From Rhizobium albus (GTDB lineage: Bacteria; Pseudomonadota; Alphaproteobacteria; Rhizobiales; Rhizobiaceae): a DNA stretch of 64,000 bases. Location of the stretch: positions 868,001-932,000 of the forward strand of contig BSNO01000001.1 in assembly GCA_030160035.1 (NCBI GenBank), read 5' to 3'. Below, in pieces: positions 1 to 7,858 of the stretch (position 1 is its first letter; each line of letters begins with the position of its first letter). The translations under genes and the position numbers were made by a program. The notes below the pieces were generated by a model. The model ran no database searches. It was not told the DNA's origin and saw only the letters and a list, made by a program, of their open reading frames with translations.

Positions 1-17
1 TCACCGCCCGGCGACGC

Positions 18-45
18 GATCAATCAACACCAAGAGCGATTGATC
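18..45. repeat. 8-bp inverted repeat, possible operator or hairpin
   Basis: GATCAATC (18-25) is mirrored perfectly by GATTGATC (38-45) with 12 bases between. It lies about 70 bases ahead of the start chosen for the first gene. It could be a regulator site or the base of a hairpin; nothing in the sequence decides which, and chance is possible. Confidence 0.25.
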
Positions 46-117
46 CATTCGAAGACGGGCGAAGTTGCGCCAGGAGCGCGGGTTCGACCGGCCACAACGG
101 GGAGTGACGAAGAGTTC

Positions 118-660
118 ATGCATGATTTCAGTCTTCTCGACTTCAGTCCCCTTGTCATCATCGATGGTCGGATGGAGGCGGTACCGGTCGAAAAGCGCAG
201 GGATATCGCGTCACGGGAGCGGCTGAAGCTGCGCGACAAGCCGCCGATGATGGAAATCGAAGGCCTCGTCCTCAAGCGTCCGATCACGCGCATCTTCGAA
301 AAGGAGGTCTATCTCTCGGGCCTCAAGCTCAAGGACGCCGAGAACCAACGCGTCGTAGCAATCGGTCGCCCCCACGAGGACCGCTTTCACCTCTACAACT
401 ACATCATCCCTGAAACGGGCACTTCCTTTGCCAACCGCGCTCTGACACCGGGTGCGCGCGTGCGGCAGATCGTGTTGCTTACGGTCGCTTTGCTTATCGC
501 GTTCGGAATGGCCTTCTTTTCGCTCGGCTTCTTCCAGCGCAGCATCTTCATGGGTCTGATATGGCTGACCGCCGCCGTGGTTTTCCTCTCGGTCGCCAAG
601 CACTTCTGGGAGCAATACAAGGCGGATCGGATGCTGGTGGAGTATGTGTCGCGGCTGTGA
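118..660 (+). CDS. hypothetical protein with two C-terminal membrane segments
   Basis: I do not recognise this 180-residue protein. The first ~115 residues are hydrophilic and rich in charged residues. Two hydrophobic segments follow at about 118-139 and 143-160, and the last ~20 residues are polar, so it looks like a small inner-membrane protein with a soluble N-terminal domain. I chose the ATG at 118 because it has a purine-rich GAAGAG about five bases upstream; the frame stays open back to a TTG at 40, which would add 26 residues. Codon use resembles the neighbouring core genes. No partner is evident: the gene downstream is on the other strand after a 73-base gap. Confidence 0.75.
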   Translation: MHDFSLLDFSPLVIIDGRMEAVPVEKRRDIASRERLKLRDKPPMMEIEGLVLKRPITRIFEKEVYLSGLKLKDAENQRVVAIGRPHEDRFHLYNYIIPETGTSFANRALTPGARVRQIVLLTVALLIAFGMAFFSLGFFQRSIFMGLIWLTAAVVFLSVAKHFWEQYKADRMLVEYVSRL

Positions 661-733
661 AGCGAGGGCTTCAACTCACCGGTATTGAGCATGGTTTCAG
701 AATAGCTGTCAGCAGGGCCGATGTGTCATCGTT

Positions 734-1099
734 TCAGTCCGGCTGCCAGATGCCCTCGTCCCACGCCCTCAGAGCCATCCCCGCATCGAGTTTCTGCGGC
801 CACTGAGAATTTCGGATACGCTCCAGTGCATGCCGCGCCTCGACGGGCGCAATGGAGCGGGTCGCCTTAGCGGCCAGCAACCTCACCTCCATGCTCGGAT
901 TATCGTAAAGGCGCAGTAGAGCGCGACGCTGGTCGCCGTGGCGGGATCGCAATTCGGTTTCGATGGAACGTTTTTCTGCGTAAAGCGTCCGATATCTCGA
1001 CATTCGACCTTCAATGCTCGCTTCGTCCATCCTTCGAGCGACGTCGGCGAAGGCATCCACCAGTTGGTCGACAGATGCAGCCCCAAGATCTTCATTCAT
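734..1099 (-). CDS. DUF2019 family protein, probable immunity protein
   Basis: The 121-residue product matches the DUF2019 pattern as I know it: a helical N-terminus, a QRRALLRLYDNP block at about 70, then EVRLLAAKA and a C-terminal GMALRAWDEG. The middle reads like a HEAT-type helical hairpin. The ATG at 1099 overlaps the stop of the upstream toxin-like fragment as ATGA, so the two were translated as a coupled pair. From the family's usual neighbourhood I infer an immunity protein that neutralises the adjacent C-terminal toxin domain; no experimental function is known to me. The full length appears intact although its partner is truncated, which makes it an orphan immunity gene. Confidence 0.7.
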   Translation of the reverse strand: MNEDLGAASVDQLVDAFADVARRMDEASIEGRMSRYRTLYAEKRSIETELRSRHGDQRRALLRLYDNPSMEVRLLAAKATRSIAPVEARHALERIRNSQWPQKLDAGMALRAWDEGIWQPD

Positions 1100-1347
1100 G
1101 GTTTCAGCACTCCCGCATCGACCAAAGCGTTCAGTCCGACCCGCCGCTGCTCGTCCCACGGCTTGCCCTGGAGAAACTCCTTCGGCGACAAGCCACCGAA
1201 TTCATCATTTGGTCTGGCATACCATCGATTAATCAGCCAGTGCCGCATCCGCGGTATCAGCACGATGTTGTCAGGATCATTGATCATATCCTCGGAAAAT
1301 CCGCTCAGCCTAGCAGTCGATCGTTCGACGATGACATGGAAGCCCCC
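1096..1347 (-). pseudogene. C-terminal remnant of a polymorphic-toxin-like protein
   Basis: About 84 residues from GGFHVIVERS to a final GVLKP resemble the C-terminal domain found at the end of long secreted or RHS-type toxin proteins: FHVIVER, then DMINDPDNIVLIP, GGLSPKEFLQGK and a terminal GLNALVDAGVLKP. The frame is open only to 1455, has no convincing start codon, and upstream residues lose all resemblance, so the delivery part and the N-terminus are gone. The stop overlaps the DUF2019 start as ATGA. The assignment to a toxin family rests on remembered sequence patterns, not on a search. It could still be translated from the TTG at 1455. Confidence 0.55.
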
Positions 1348-1676
1348 AGCAACCGTCCCAGAATACGGTCGGTGCTGCGGGCGGGGATGAAGTCGATCGT
1401 GGATTAGACGTCGCGCTGGTGGCGATCCCGGGGAGCCGGGATCTATGCCTGTCAAGTCTCCCGCTTGCCTCTCTCGGCGTCCTCGGCTATCACTCCTTCC
1501 ATGAGCAAGAGGCGCAACACGGCTGGATCCTTCCGCGACATGGGCATTTCGTCCGTGTCAGTCCGTGCGCGTACGCTCAGCTCGCTTCTTCTTCTCGGCC
1601 TTACGCGCGGTTGCCGGGTCCTTTGAGGAGCGCCCGGCGGCCGTAGAGGCTTTGCCGGCAACAGCTCCTTATCCCT

Positions 1677-1682
1677 TTGACA
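1677..1682 (+). promoter_or_regulatory. possible -35 element of the leuA promoter
   Basis: TTGACA is an exact -35 hexamer about 100 bases before leuA. The expected -10 position (about 1700-1705, GATTGA) is poor, so the promoter call is weak. If it is real, the transcript would start near 1712, just before the candidate leader ORF and hairpin. Confidence 0.25.
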
Positions 1683-1715
1683 CTGCCAGTGAATTGACCG
1701 ATTGAGGTCCCGCTT

Positions 1716-1784
1716 GTGCGCTGTTTCTGCCCCTTTTGTCGGGCAGCGCGTTTGAAGCGGAGGAGACGGAGACGAGAGCCATGA
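1716..1784 (+). CDS. candidate Cys-rich leader peptide of leuA
   Basis: A 22-codon frame starts at GTG 1716 behind a GAGG (1704-1707) at good Shine-Dalgarno spacing. The peptide begins MRCFCPFCRAARL, with Cys at positions 3, 5 and 8, and continues into a run of six Arg codons that double as the purine-rich ribosome-binding region of leuA. Its TGA (1782-1784) overlaps the leuA ATG (1781-1783), so translation of the leader would deliver ribosomes to leuA. A hairpin (1718-1749) lies within the frame. It holds only one Leu codon, so it is not a classical leucine attenuator. This may be chance in GC-rich DNA. Confidence 0.3.
   Translation: MRCFCPFCRAARLKRRRRRREP
1718..1749 (+). promoter_or_regulatory. 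alternative hairpins in the leuA leader
   Basis: GCGCTG (1718-1723) pairs with CAGCGC (1744-1749), and TGCCC (1728-1732) pairs with GGGCA (1741-1745). The two right arms share bases 1744-1745. The inner stem and the full outer stem therefore compete, as in an RNA switch, although the structure is short and may be fortuitous. Confidence 0.25.
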
Positions 1785-3523
1785 CTGTCCACGCCAAGCA
1801 AGAGAAGCCTGCTGCCCGCATTCAAAAGGGCATGCCGAGCGCGCCCCAGAAGTACCAGCCCTATCCGCAGATCGATCTTTCCGATCGAACCTGGCCGTCG
1901 CGCCGGATCGAGAAGGCGCCGATCTGGTGTTCGGTGGATTTGCGCGACGGCAATCAGGCGCTGGTCGACCCGATGGGGCACGATCGCAAGGAGCGCATGT
2001 TCAAGCTTCTGCTGGACATGGGCTTTCCGGAAATCGAGATCGGCTTTCCATCGGCCTCGCAGACGGATTTCGATTTCGCGCGCTGGTGCGTGGAGCAGGG
2101 CAATGTGCCGAACGACGTCTCGCTGCAGGTCCTGGTGCAGTGCCGGCCGGAACTGATTACGCGCACCTTCGAGGCGCTTGAGGGCGCGCACCGTCCGATC
2201 GTGCACTTCTACAATTCGACCTCGGAGCTGCAGCGCCGCGTGGTGTTCCAGAAGGATGTTCGCGGCATCAAGGAAATCGCGACCGATGCCGCAAAGATGA
2301 TCATGGACATGGCGTCCAAGATCGGCGGCGGTGCCGACAGCTACCGGTTCCAGTATTCGCCGGAGAGCTTTACCGGCACCGAACTTGAGGTTGCGCTCGA
2401 AATCTGCAACGCGGTCGCCGAGATCGTAAAGCCGACAGCCGACAACAAGCTGATTATCAATCTGCCGTCGACGGTGGAGATGTCGACGCCGAACATCTAT
2501 GCCGACCAGATCGAATGGATGTGCCGCAACCTCGACAACCGCGAGAACCTGATCATCTCGCTGCATCCGCACAACGACCGCGGCACCGGCATCGCTGCCA
2601 CCGAGCTGGGCTTGATGGCCGGCGCGGACCGTGTCGAAGGCACGCTTTTCGGCAATGGCGAGCGTACCGGCAATGTGGATGTGGTGACGCTCGCGCTCAA
2701 CATGTTCACGCAAGGCGTCGATCCTGAGCTCGATTGTTCCGACATCGAGCGCATGAAGGCCGTCTACGAATATTCCAACCAGATGACGATCGCCGAGCGC
2801 CACCCTTATGTGGGTGAACTCGTCTACACGGCGTTTTCCGGATCGCATCAGGATGCGATCAACAAGGGCATGAAGGCGATCAAGGTCGCCAACAAGCCGC
2901 TCTGGGAAGTGCCGTATCTGCCGATCGACCCCAAGGATGTCGGCCGCACCTACGAGGCGATCATCCGCATCAACTCGCAATCGGGCAAGGGCGGCATCGC
3001 CTATATCCTGCAGGAGGATTACGGGCTCAACCTGCCGAAGAAGCTGCAGGTCGAGTTCCGCGAAGACATCCAACGCATCACCGACGAGGAAGGCAAGGAA
3101 CTGCCGTCCCGCCGCATCTATGATCGCTTCATGGAGCGCTATGTCGGCCAGCCGGGTTCGCGGCTCTCCTTCGTCGATCATCACACCTATGCGGATGGAC
3201 CGGTGAAGGGCCGCCGCATCGTTGCCGCTGAAATCACGGATGGCGGCGAAACGAAGCGGATCGAAGGCAAGGGCACCGGTCCCGTGGATGGGTTCGTCGA
3301 TGCGCTCAACAAATATCTGGGGATCGAAATGACGGTGGCCGATTATTCGGAGCATTCGATGCAGCACGGCTCGAATGCGGCCGCCATCTGCTACATGGAG
3401 ATGGAGCACGATGGGCGCACGATCTTCGGCGTCGGCGTAAACCAGAATATCGTCGCGGCCTCGCTCGAGGCGATCGTGTCTGCTGCCAACCGTATCATCG
3501 ATCGCAGCGGTGATGCCGGATGA
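1781..3523 (+). CDS. leuA: 2-isopropylmalate synthase
   Basis: LeuA condenses acetyl-CoA with 2-ketoisovalerate, the first committed step of leucine synthesis, in the cytoplasm. The 580-residue protein is of the long type: a TIM-barrel with the metal-binding SVDLRDGNQAL near residue 50, the HPHNDRGTG motif near 265 and LFGNGERTGNVD just after, then a C-terminal regulatory domain that in the family binds leucine for feedback inhibition. I chose the ATG at 1781 because a strong AGGAGACGGAG precedes it; the frame opens 15 codons earlier. The stop overlaps the next gene as ATGA, so the hydrolase downstream is translationally coupled. Upstream holds a possible leader peptide. Confidence 0.96.
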   Translation: MTVHAKQEKPAARIQKGMPSAPQKYQPYPQIDLSDRTWPSRRIEKAPIWCSVDLRDGNQALVDPMGHDRKERMFKLLLDMGFPEIEIGFPSASQTDFDFARWCVEQGNVPNDVSLQVLVQCRPELITRTFEALEGAHRPIVHFYNSTSELQRRVVFQKDVRGIKEIATDAAKMIMDMASKIGGGADSYRFQYSPESFTGTELEVALEICNAVAEIVKPTADNKLIINLPSTVEMSTPNIYADQIEWMCRNLDNRENLIISLHPHNDRGTGIAATELGLMAGADRVEGTLFGNGERTGNVDVVTLALNMFTQGVDPELDCSDIERMKAVYEYSNQMTIAERHPYVGELVYTAFSGSHQDAINKGMKAIKVANKPLWEVPYLPIDPKDVGRTYEAIIRINSQSGKGGIAYILQEDYGLNLPKKLQVEFREDIQRITDEEGKELPSRRIYDRFMERYVGQPGSRLSFVDHHTYADGPVKGRRIVAAEITDGGETKRIEGKGTGPVDGFVDALNKYLGIEMTVADYSEHSMQHGSNAAAICYMEMEHDGRTIFGVGVNQNIVAASLEAIVSAANRIIDRSGDAG

Positions 3524-4335
3524 CGGTGGAAAAGACCGGCGCCGACCAGTCCGAGACACCGTTGTTTGCTGCGACGGAGGGAGATCCGACGGCACGGGCG
3601 CCGGTCGTCTTCCTGCACGGCTTCGGCGGATCGGCGGATATCTGGAAAGAGGTCGCCGCCGCCATCGCCGTCGAACATCCGACGGTCGCCTATGACCTTC
3701 CGGGGCATGCGCGTTCTCTTGCAGCTGCCGGTATTGGCGGGGCAGGGCGGATGGCGAAGGCGATTGCGGCCGATCTCGATAGCCGCGGGATCGCCGGCGT
3801 CCATCTCGTCGGGCATTCGATGGGCGGGGCAGTGGCGGCGCTTCTCGCCTTGCGCGACCCGGACCGGGTCGCATCGCTGACGCTGCTCGCGCCCGGCGGG
3901 TTCGGGTCGGAGATCAACCATCGGCTGCTTGAGCGCTATGCGCAGGCGGCCGATGCGCACGCCATTCGGCTTGCGCTTGAGGAAATGTATGGCTGGAACC
4001 GGCCGATCAGCGATGCGACCGTGGAGGCTTACGTGGCCTTGCGGGCGCAGCCCGGTGCCATCGAAACGCTGCTCGCGATCCATGACACCATGACCACGGG
4101 TACCGGCCTCGACCGGCGGCAGGGCATGATCGCGCGTGCCGATCTCGAAACGCTGACGATGCCGGTCAAGGTGCTCTGGGGTACGCAGGACCGCGTCTTG
4201 CCGACGCGCCAGGCACATCGGCTGCCACCGCTTTTCGCAGCCCATGTCTTTGAGGATACGGGGCACATGCTGGTCGACGAGCAGCGCGAAGCGGTCATCA
4301 CACTGGTTCGGCAGTCGGTCAAAACCAGTGGTTAG
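3520..4335 (+). CDS. alpha/beta hydrolase
   Basis: A 271-residue single-domain alpha/beta-fold hydrolase. The oxyanion-hole HGFGG is at 33-37, the nucleophile elbow GHSMGG puts Ser at 100, the acid is Asp224 in GTQDRVLP and the base His249 in DTGHMLVDE, so the catalytic triad is complete. A cap region lies between about 130 and 205. The resemblance to the lipoyl-dependent acetoin dehydrogenase E2 C-terminal hydrolases is only general; substrate unknown. Its ATG overlaps the leuA stop by four bases, suggesting co-translation with leuA, but no role in leucine synthesis is known to me. Confidence 0.88.
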   Translation: MTVEKTGADQSETPLFAATEGDPTARAPVVFLHGFGGSADIWKEVAAAIAVEHPTVAYDLPGHARSLAAAGIGGAGRMAKAIAADLDSRGIAGVHLVGHSMGGAVAALLALRDPDRVASLTLLAPGGFGSEINHRLLERYAQAADAHAIRLALEEMYGWNRPISDATVEAYVALRAQPGAIETLLAIHDTMTTGTGLDRRQGMIARADLETLTMPVKVLWGTQDRVLPTRQAHRLPPLFAAHVFEDTGHMLVDEQREAVITLVRQSVKTSG

Positions 4336-4430
4336 CTCTTTCGTGCCGCCGCCGTCTCCCTCGCCAAGGCCGCTCGCGGTGTGTTAATAAACAGTTAAGC
4401 CGCCTTGTGGCTCAGCGAGGGTTCTGCGTG

Positions 4431-5129
4431 ATGAGCGATCAGTCGAGATCTGCGCGCCAGCGGCGCCTTTCGGAGATCATCCGAGAGGTGAAGGTGGCGG
4501 CTGCCGAGCGCGACGACGTGGTCGTCGACATGCGCGATGCGGATCGGGCGCGTCTGGAACTGCTCGCGCAGGAACTGGAACCTGTCATCGCCGATGTTCC
4601 GGCGCAAGACGATCAGTTCGATTTTGCCCTGTCCTCCGGCTTGCAGCCACGGTTCTGGATCGACGCGGTTGCGCATGTGCACATGGCGCGCGACCGGCGC
4701 ACCTATCGCTTCGTGCGCGACACAAGGCTTGGCCGTACGCTGATGAGCGAAACCGCCGACATGGCGCAGACTGCGGACGCCGTCTCGCGTTACATCGCCG
4801 AGCGGATCATCCAGCGCCAGCGCCTGCTTGAAGGCGATTTCGAAGCAATGCGGACGTCCTACGAGACCGAGGAGCGCTCGAGCGGACGCCGTTCGTCGGA
4901 GCAACGTGATCGGGCACGGCATGAACGGGCAGATGCGCCAACCGCGCCGTCGGCTGCTGTCACAAATGCGCTGAACTCACCGAACTCTCAAGCGATGGCA
5001 GCCACCGAGCGGGCGCAGGGCATCAATTCGAGAAGCCTACTTGTCAGCTTCATTTGGTTCCTGAGCGGTTGCATATTGGGCGGCCTGCTTTTGATGGCGT
5101 CGTTCGCCGATCGCTTCCTGCAGCAGTGA
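4431..5129 (+). CDS. hypothetical protein with C-terminal membrane anchor
   Basis: A 232-residue protein I do not recognise by name, although it has the look of a conserved rhizobial protein. Residues 1-150 are charged and helical, with arginine-rich segments; 150-195 are low-complexity Ser/Arg/Ala; one hydrophobic helix at about 205-225 would anchor the C-terminus in the inner membrane, leaving the bulk cytoplasmic. The ATG at 4431 is preceded by GCGAGGG; an in-frame GTG lies at 4407. The last 93 bases overlap the end of the convergent phosphoesterase gene, so the membrane helix is encoded opposite that enzyme's tail. Confidence 0.75.
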   Translation: MSDQSRSARQRRLSEIIREVKVAAAERDDVVVDMRDADRARLELLAQELEPVIADVPAQDDQFDFALSSGLQPRFWIDAVAHVHMARDRRTYRFVRDTRLGRTLMSETADMAQTADAVSRYIAERIIQRQRLLEGDFEAMRTSYETEERSSGRRSSEQRDRARHERADAPTAPSAAVTNALNSPNSQAMAATERAQGINSRSLLVSFIWFLSGCILGGLLLMASFADRFLQQ

Positions 5130-6089
5130 CGCGCCATCCTGACCGAGCGCCGGGTCGATGTGGCCTGGCGGAACCGTTTCGGGCCGCATCAGGTCGTCGT
5201 CGCTGATCCGGATCGGCTTGTCGCCACCATCTTCCGGCAGCTGGAAACGTTCCAGCCGGCACTGCCAATCGTCCGGTTTCCCGTCGATCGAAATGTAATT
5301 GTAGGTCGCCGTCGGTTTGGCGCCGCCCGGCCCCTGGCTTGCAGACGCGATGCCGACCACGGGCACGAGCCCGCCCGGCGAGGGCAGCCAGTGGATCGTG
5401 TTGAGGTGCGTGTGGCCGTGCAGAACCAGTTCGGCGCCGGCATCCCGCAGCACGCGCGAAAAACGCCCGATGCCGATCATGCGCTTGTGCCAGATCGCCG
5501 CGCGCCGGACCGGCGGGTGATGGATCATGACCACGCGGAACAAGCCGGCACTTTTCGCCTGTTTCAGCAGTTCCACCGTCCGGCGGGCCTGCGGAATGCC
5601 GAAATAGCCGCTCGCCACGAAGGGCGGCGTTGCGGTGGCCGTCGAAATGCCGATCAGCGCGACGTTGTCGCGAACGCGCATGAAGGGAAAGAGCCCGTTG
5701 TCGGGACGGATCAGGCGCTCGTCGTCGCTCGTCATATAGCTGCGCCAGGCTTCGGCCACCTTGTCGTAGGCGCCGGGCACGTAGGCATCATGGTTGCCGG
5801 GCACCACCGACGTGCTCAGCCCGTCGCCGATGGCCTCCAGCCACGCGGTGGCGACCTCCACTTCGTTGTCGGTGGCGAGATTGACCAGATCGCCGGTGAT
5901 GGCCAGGTGATCGGGCTTCTTGTCGAAGATGTCGTCGAGCAGCGCTTCCAGCACATTGCCGAACAGCGCCTTGCGCCGATGGCGCCGCCAGTTCACATAG
6001 CCGGTGATGCGCTTGGATGCGAGTTCGCGCATGGAGGGGACGTGTTCGAGCCCCAGATGGATGTCGGAAATATGAGCCAGCCGAAACAT
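5037..6089 (-). CDS. metallophosphoesterase (calcineurin-like)
   Basis: A 350-residue calcineurin-like phosphoesterase. The five metal-binding blocks are all present: SDIHLG near residue 8, GDLVNLA near 66, PGNHD near 98, HHPPV near 190 and GHTHLN near 225. Such enzymes use a di-metal centre to hydrolyse phosphodiesters, but the substrate cannot be inferred; UDP-diacylglucosamine-, cyclic-nucleotide- and phospholipid-type enzymes all share the core. There is no signal peptide, so it is probably cytosolic. The residues after ~285 form a polar tail encoded partly opposite the convergent upstream gene. Its start overlaps the divergent NUDIX gene by 18 bases, so the promoters lie inside each other's coding sequence. 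Confidence 0.9.
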   Translation of the reverse strand: MFRLAHISDIHLGLEHVPSMRELASKRITGYVNWRRHRRKALFGNVLEALLDDIFDKKPDHLAITGDLVNLATDNEVEVATAWLEAIGDGLSTSVVPGNHDAYVPGAYDKVAEAWRSYMTSDDERLIRPDNGLFPFMRVRDNVALIGISTATATPPFVASGYFGIPQARRTVELLKQAKSAGLFRVVMIHHPPVRRAAIWHKRMIGIGRFSRVLRDAGAELVLHGHTHLNTIHWLPSPGGLVPVVGIASASQGPGGAKPTATYNYISIDGKPDDWQCRLERFQLPEDGGDKPIRISDDDLMRPETVPPGHIDPALGQDGASLLQEAIGERRHQKQAAQYATAQEPNEADK

Positions 6090-6602
6090 TCAGGCACCGA
6101 TCCGCAACTGCGTCAGGCCGAACCGACGGGTTTCGATCTGCGTCGACTGGCGCGACGCTTGCGGCTGAGGCTCTATCATGTCTTCTTCCTGGTCAGGCGA
6201 CCGATGACGCTTGGCGTGCGTATGCTGGCATTCGATCGGGATGGCCGAATTTTTCTGGTGCGGCACACCTATGTGAGCGGGTGGCATCTGCCGGGTGGGG
6301 GCGTGGAACCCGGCGAGACGGTTCTGCAGGCGGTTGAAAAGGAACTTTTCGAAGAAGGCAACCTCACGCTGGTCGAAGCGCCACGGCTTGCCGGCATCTA
6401 TCTCAATCGCGGAGCAAGCAGGCGGGATCATGTGGTCCTTTATCACTGTGCGCTCGTGGCGCAGGAACGCGTCAAACAAGCGGATCGCGAGATTGCCGAG
6501 GCGGGGTTCTTCGACGTGGATGCCTTGCCGGAGGGTACGACCCCGGCCACTCGGAAAAGGCTCGCGGAGCTTAATGGTTCCGAAGCCTCTCCCTATTGGT
6601 AG
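6072..6602 (+). CDS. NUDIX hydrolase
   Basis: A 176-residue NUDIX protein. The box starts at GGGVEPGE and runs through KELFEEGNL: the metal-binding glutamates are kept, but the usual REUxEExGU reads KEL and EEGNL, with Arg to Lys and the final Gly to Asn. The preceding FLVRHTYVSGWHLPGGG is typical of the family. Substrate unknown; the best guess is a nucleoside-diphosphate derivative. I chose the ATG at 6072 because it keeps the conserved N-terminal RLYHVFFLVRRPMTLGV; it overlaps the start of the divergent phosphoesterase. A later start at ATG 6204 would cut into the domain. Confidence 0.85.
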   Translation: MSQPKHSGTDPQLRQAEPTGFDLRRLARRLRLRLYHVFFLVRRPMTLGVRMLAFDRDGRIFLVRHTYVSGWHLPGGGVEPGETVLQAVEKELFEEGNLTLVEAPRLAGIYLNRGASRRDHVVLYHCALVAQERVKQADREIAEAGFFDVDALPEGTTPATRKRLAELNGSEASPYW

Positions 6603-6610
6603 GCCGGCGG

Positions 6611-7600
6611 TCAGGCAGCCTGCGCCAGATGGCCCCGGCCATGCGGTGCATCGTAGTCCAGTGCAGGGCCAACGGGCACGATGCCGGTCGGGTTGATGGT
6701 GTCATGGCTGCCGTAATAGTGCCGCTTGATGTGCAGCAGGTTCACGGTCTCTGCGATGCCCGGCATCTGGTAGAGTTCGCGCATGTAGCCTGAGATGTTC
6801 GGGTAATCGGCAATGCGGCGCAGATTGCATTTGAAGTGGCCGACATAGACCGGATCGAAGCGGACCAGCGTCGTGAAGAGCCGCCAATCGGCTTCCGTCA
6901 GGCGCTCGCCGACGAGATAGCGATTTTTCGCGAGACGTTCCTCGACCTCATCCAGCGCATCGAAGAGAGCGACGAAATGCTCTTCATAGGCTTCCTGGGT
7001 CGTAGCGAAGCCGCATTTGTAGACGCCGTTGTTGATCGCGTCGTAGACTAGCGCATTGATCTCATCGATCTCGCCGCGCAGCTCCTTCGGGTAGAAATCG
7101 AGTGTCTCGTCGCCGATGTCGTCGAAGGCGGAATTCAGCATTCGGATGATGTCGGCGGACTCGTTCGAGACGATCGTCGCGCGCTCCTTGTCCCAGAGCA
7201 CCGGCACTGTAACCCGGCCTGAATAAACCATGTCCGCCTTGGTGTAGACCTGCCAGAGCTTCGTGAAGCCGAAGAGGTGATCGACCGTGCCGCCATCCCG
7301 GTCTTTGAACTCCCAGCCATTCTCGCCCATGTGATAGTCGACGACCGAGACGGAGATCGCGTCCTCGAGCTTCTTGAGCTTGCGGAAGATCAATGTGCGG
7401 TGCGCCCACGGGCAGGCGTAGGAGACATAGAGGTGATAGCGGCCGGCTTCGGCCTTGAAGCCTTGTTGGCCGGTGGGACCGGCGGAGCCATCGGCTGTCA
7501 CCCAGTTGCGAAACTGCGATTCAGACCGCTTGAAATGGCCTTTCGTTTCCTTGGTGTCGTACCAGACGTCCTGCCATTGACCTTCGACGAGCAAGCCCAT
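6611..7600 (-). CDS. glutathionyl-hydroquinone reductase (YqjG/ECM4 type GST)
   Basis: A 329-residue Xi-class glutathione transferase. The catalytic Cys63 sits in YACPWAHRTL, the hallmark of glutathionyl-hydroquinone reductases, which use glutathione to remove glutathionyl groups from hydroquinone conjugates and protect against quinone stress. The thioredoxin-fold N-terminal half is followed by a helical domain with NGVYKCGFATTQ and LVGERLTEADWRLF, both typical of the family, and length is normal. Cytoplasmic. The stop is eight bases from the end of the convergent NUDIX gene; the gene is transcribed alone, away from the GNAT gene. The subfamily call is confident, the physiological substrate is not. 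Confidence 0.93.
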   Translation of the reverse strand: MGLLVEGQWQDVWYDTKETKGHFKRSESQFRNWVTADGSAGPTGQQGFKAEAGRYHLYVSYACPWAHRTLIFRKLKKLEDAISVSVVDYHMGENGWEFKDRDGGTVDHLFGFTKLWQVYTKADMVYSGRVTVPVLWDKERATIVSNESADIIRMLNSAFDDIGDETLDFYPKELRGEIDEINALVYDAINNGVYKCGFATTQEAYEEHFVALFDALDEVEERLAKNRYLVGERLTEADWRLFTTLVRFDPVYVGHFKCNLRRIADYPNISGYMRELYQMPGIAETVNLLHIKRHYYGSHDTINPTGIVPVGPALDYDAPHGRGHLAQAA

Positions 7601-7858
7601 TTACCGATCTCCATTATTTTAGCTTCTTGTGAGCATTGTAGGCGGAACGCGGCTCTCCAAGAAACGATGCAGCGAAGACAGTCTGTTTTTCCTGTTGGCG
7701 GTGGCGCGGGCCCATGCTATCGCCGCGATGCCCTGACCTTGGGGCGATAGGAAGCAGCTTTGCATCAGCCGACCAGACAGCGACGATCCTGATCGTTCCC
7801 GTGCCTCGCAAGAGGGCGCGGCGCACCCTCGTTGCGGTTCATTGCTGGTCCAGCCTTC
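7601..7858. other. intergenic region between divergent GST and GNAT genes
   Basis: This 258-base gap should hold the promoters of both flanking genes. I see one perfect 8-bp inverted repeat, CTATCGCC (7717-7724) and GGCGATAG (7743-7750), separated by 18 bases. No clear -35/-10 pair or small ORF stands out. Confidence 0.35.

Noticed and set aside
1452-1661. Small minus-strand frame ending in MSRKDPAVLRLLLMEGVIAE
   Set aside because: It starts only at TTG, is Arg/Pro-rich as expected of GC-rich noise at its N-terminus, and I see no family or ribosome-binding site. It was kept out, although the last 30 residues look less random than most.
1601-3874. Long minus-strand open frame of 757 codons
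   Set aside because: It is antisense to leuA and its hydrolase and is open only because of codon bias; its residues are dominated by Arg, Asp, His and Leu in the pattern of reversed frames.
5160-6602. 480-codon plus-strand frame reaching the NUDIX gene
   Set aside because: Its first 300 codons are antisense to the phosphoesterase; only the portion from ATG 6072 is a gene.
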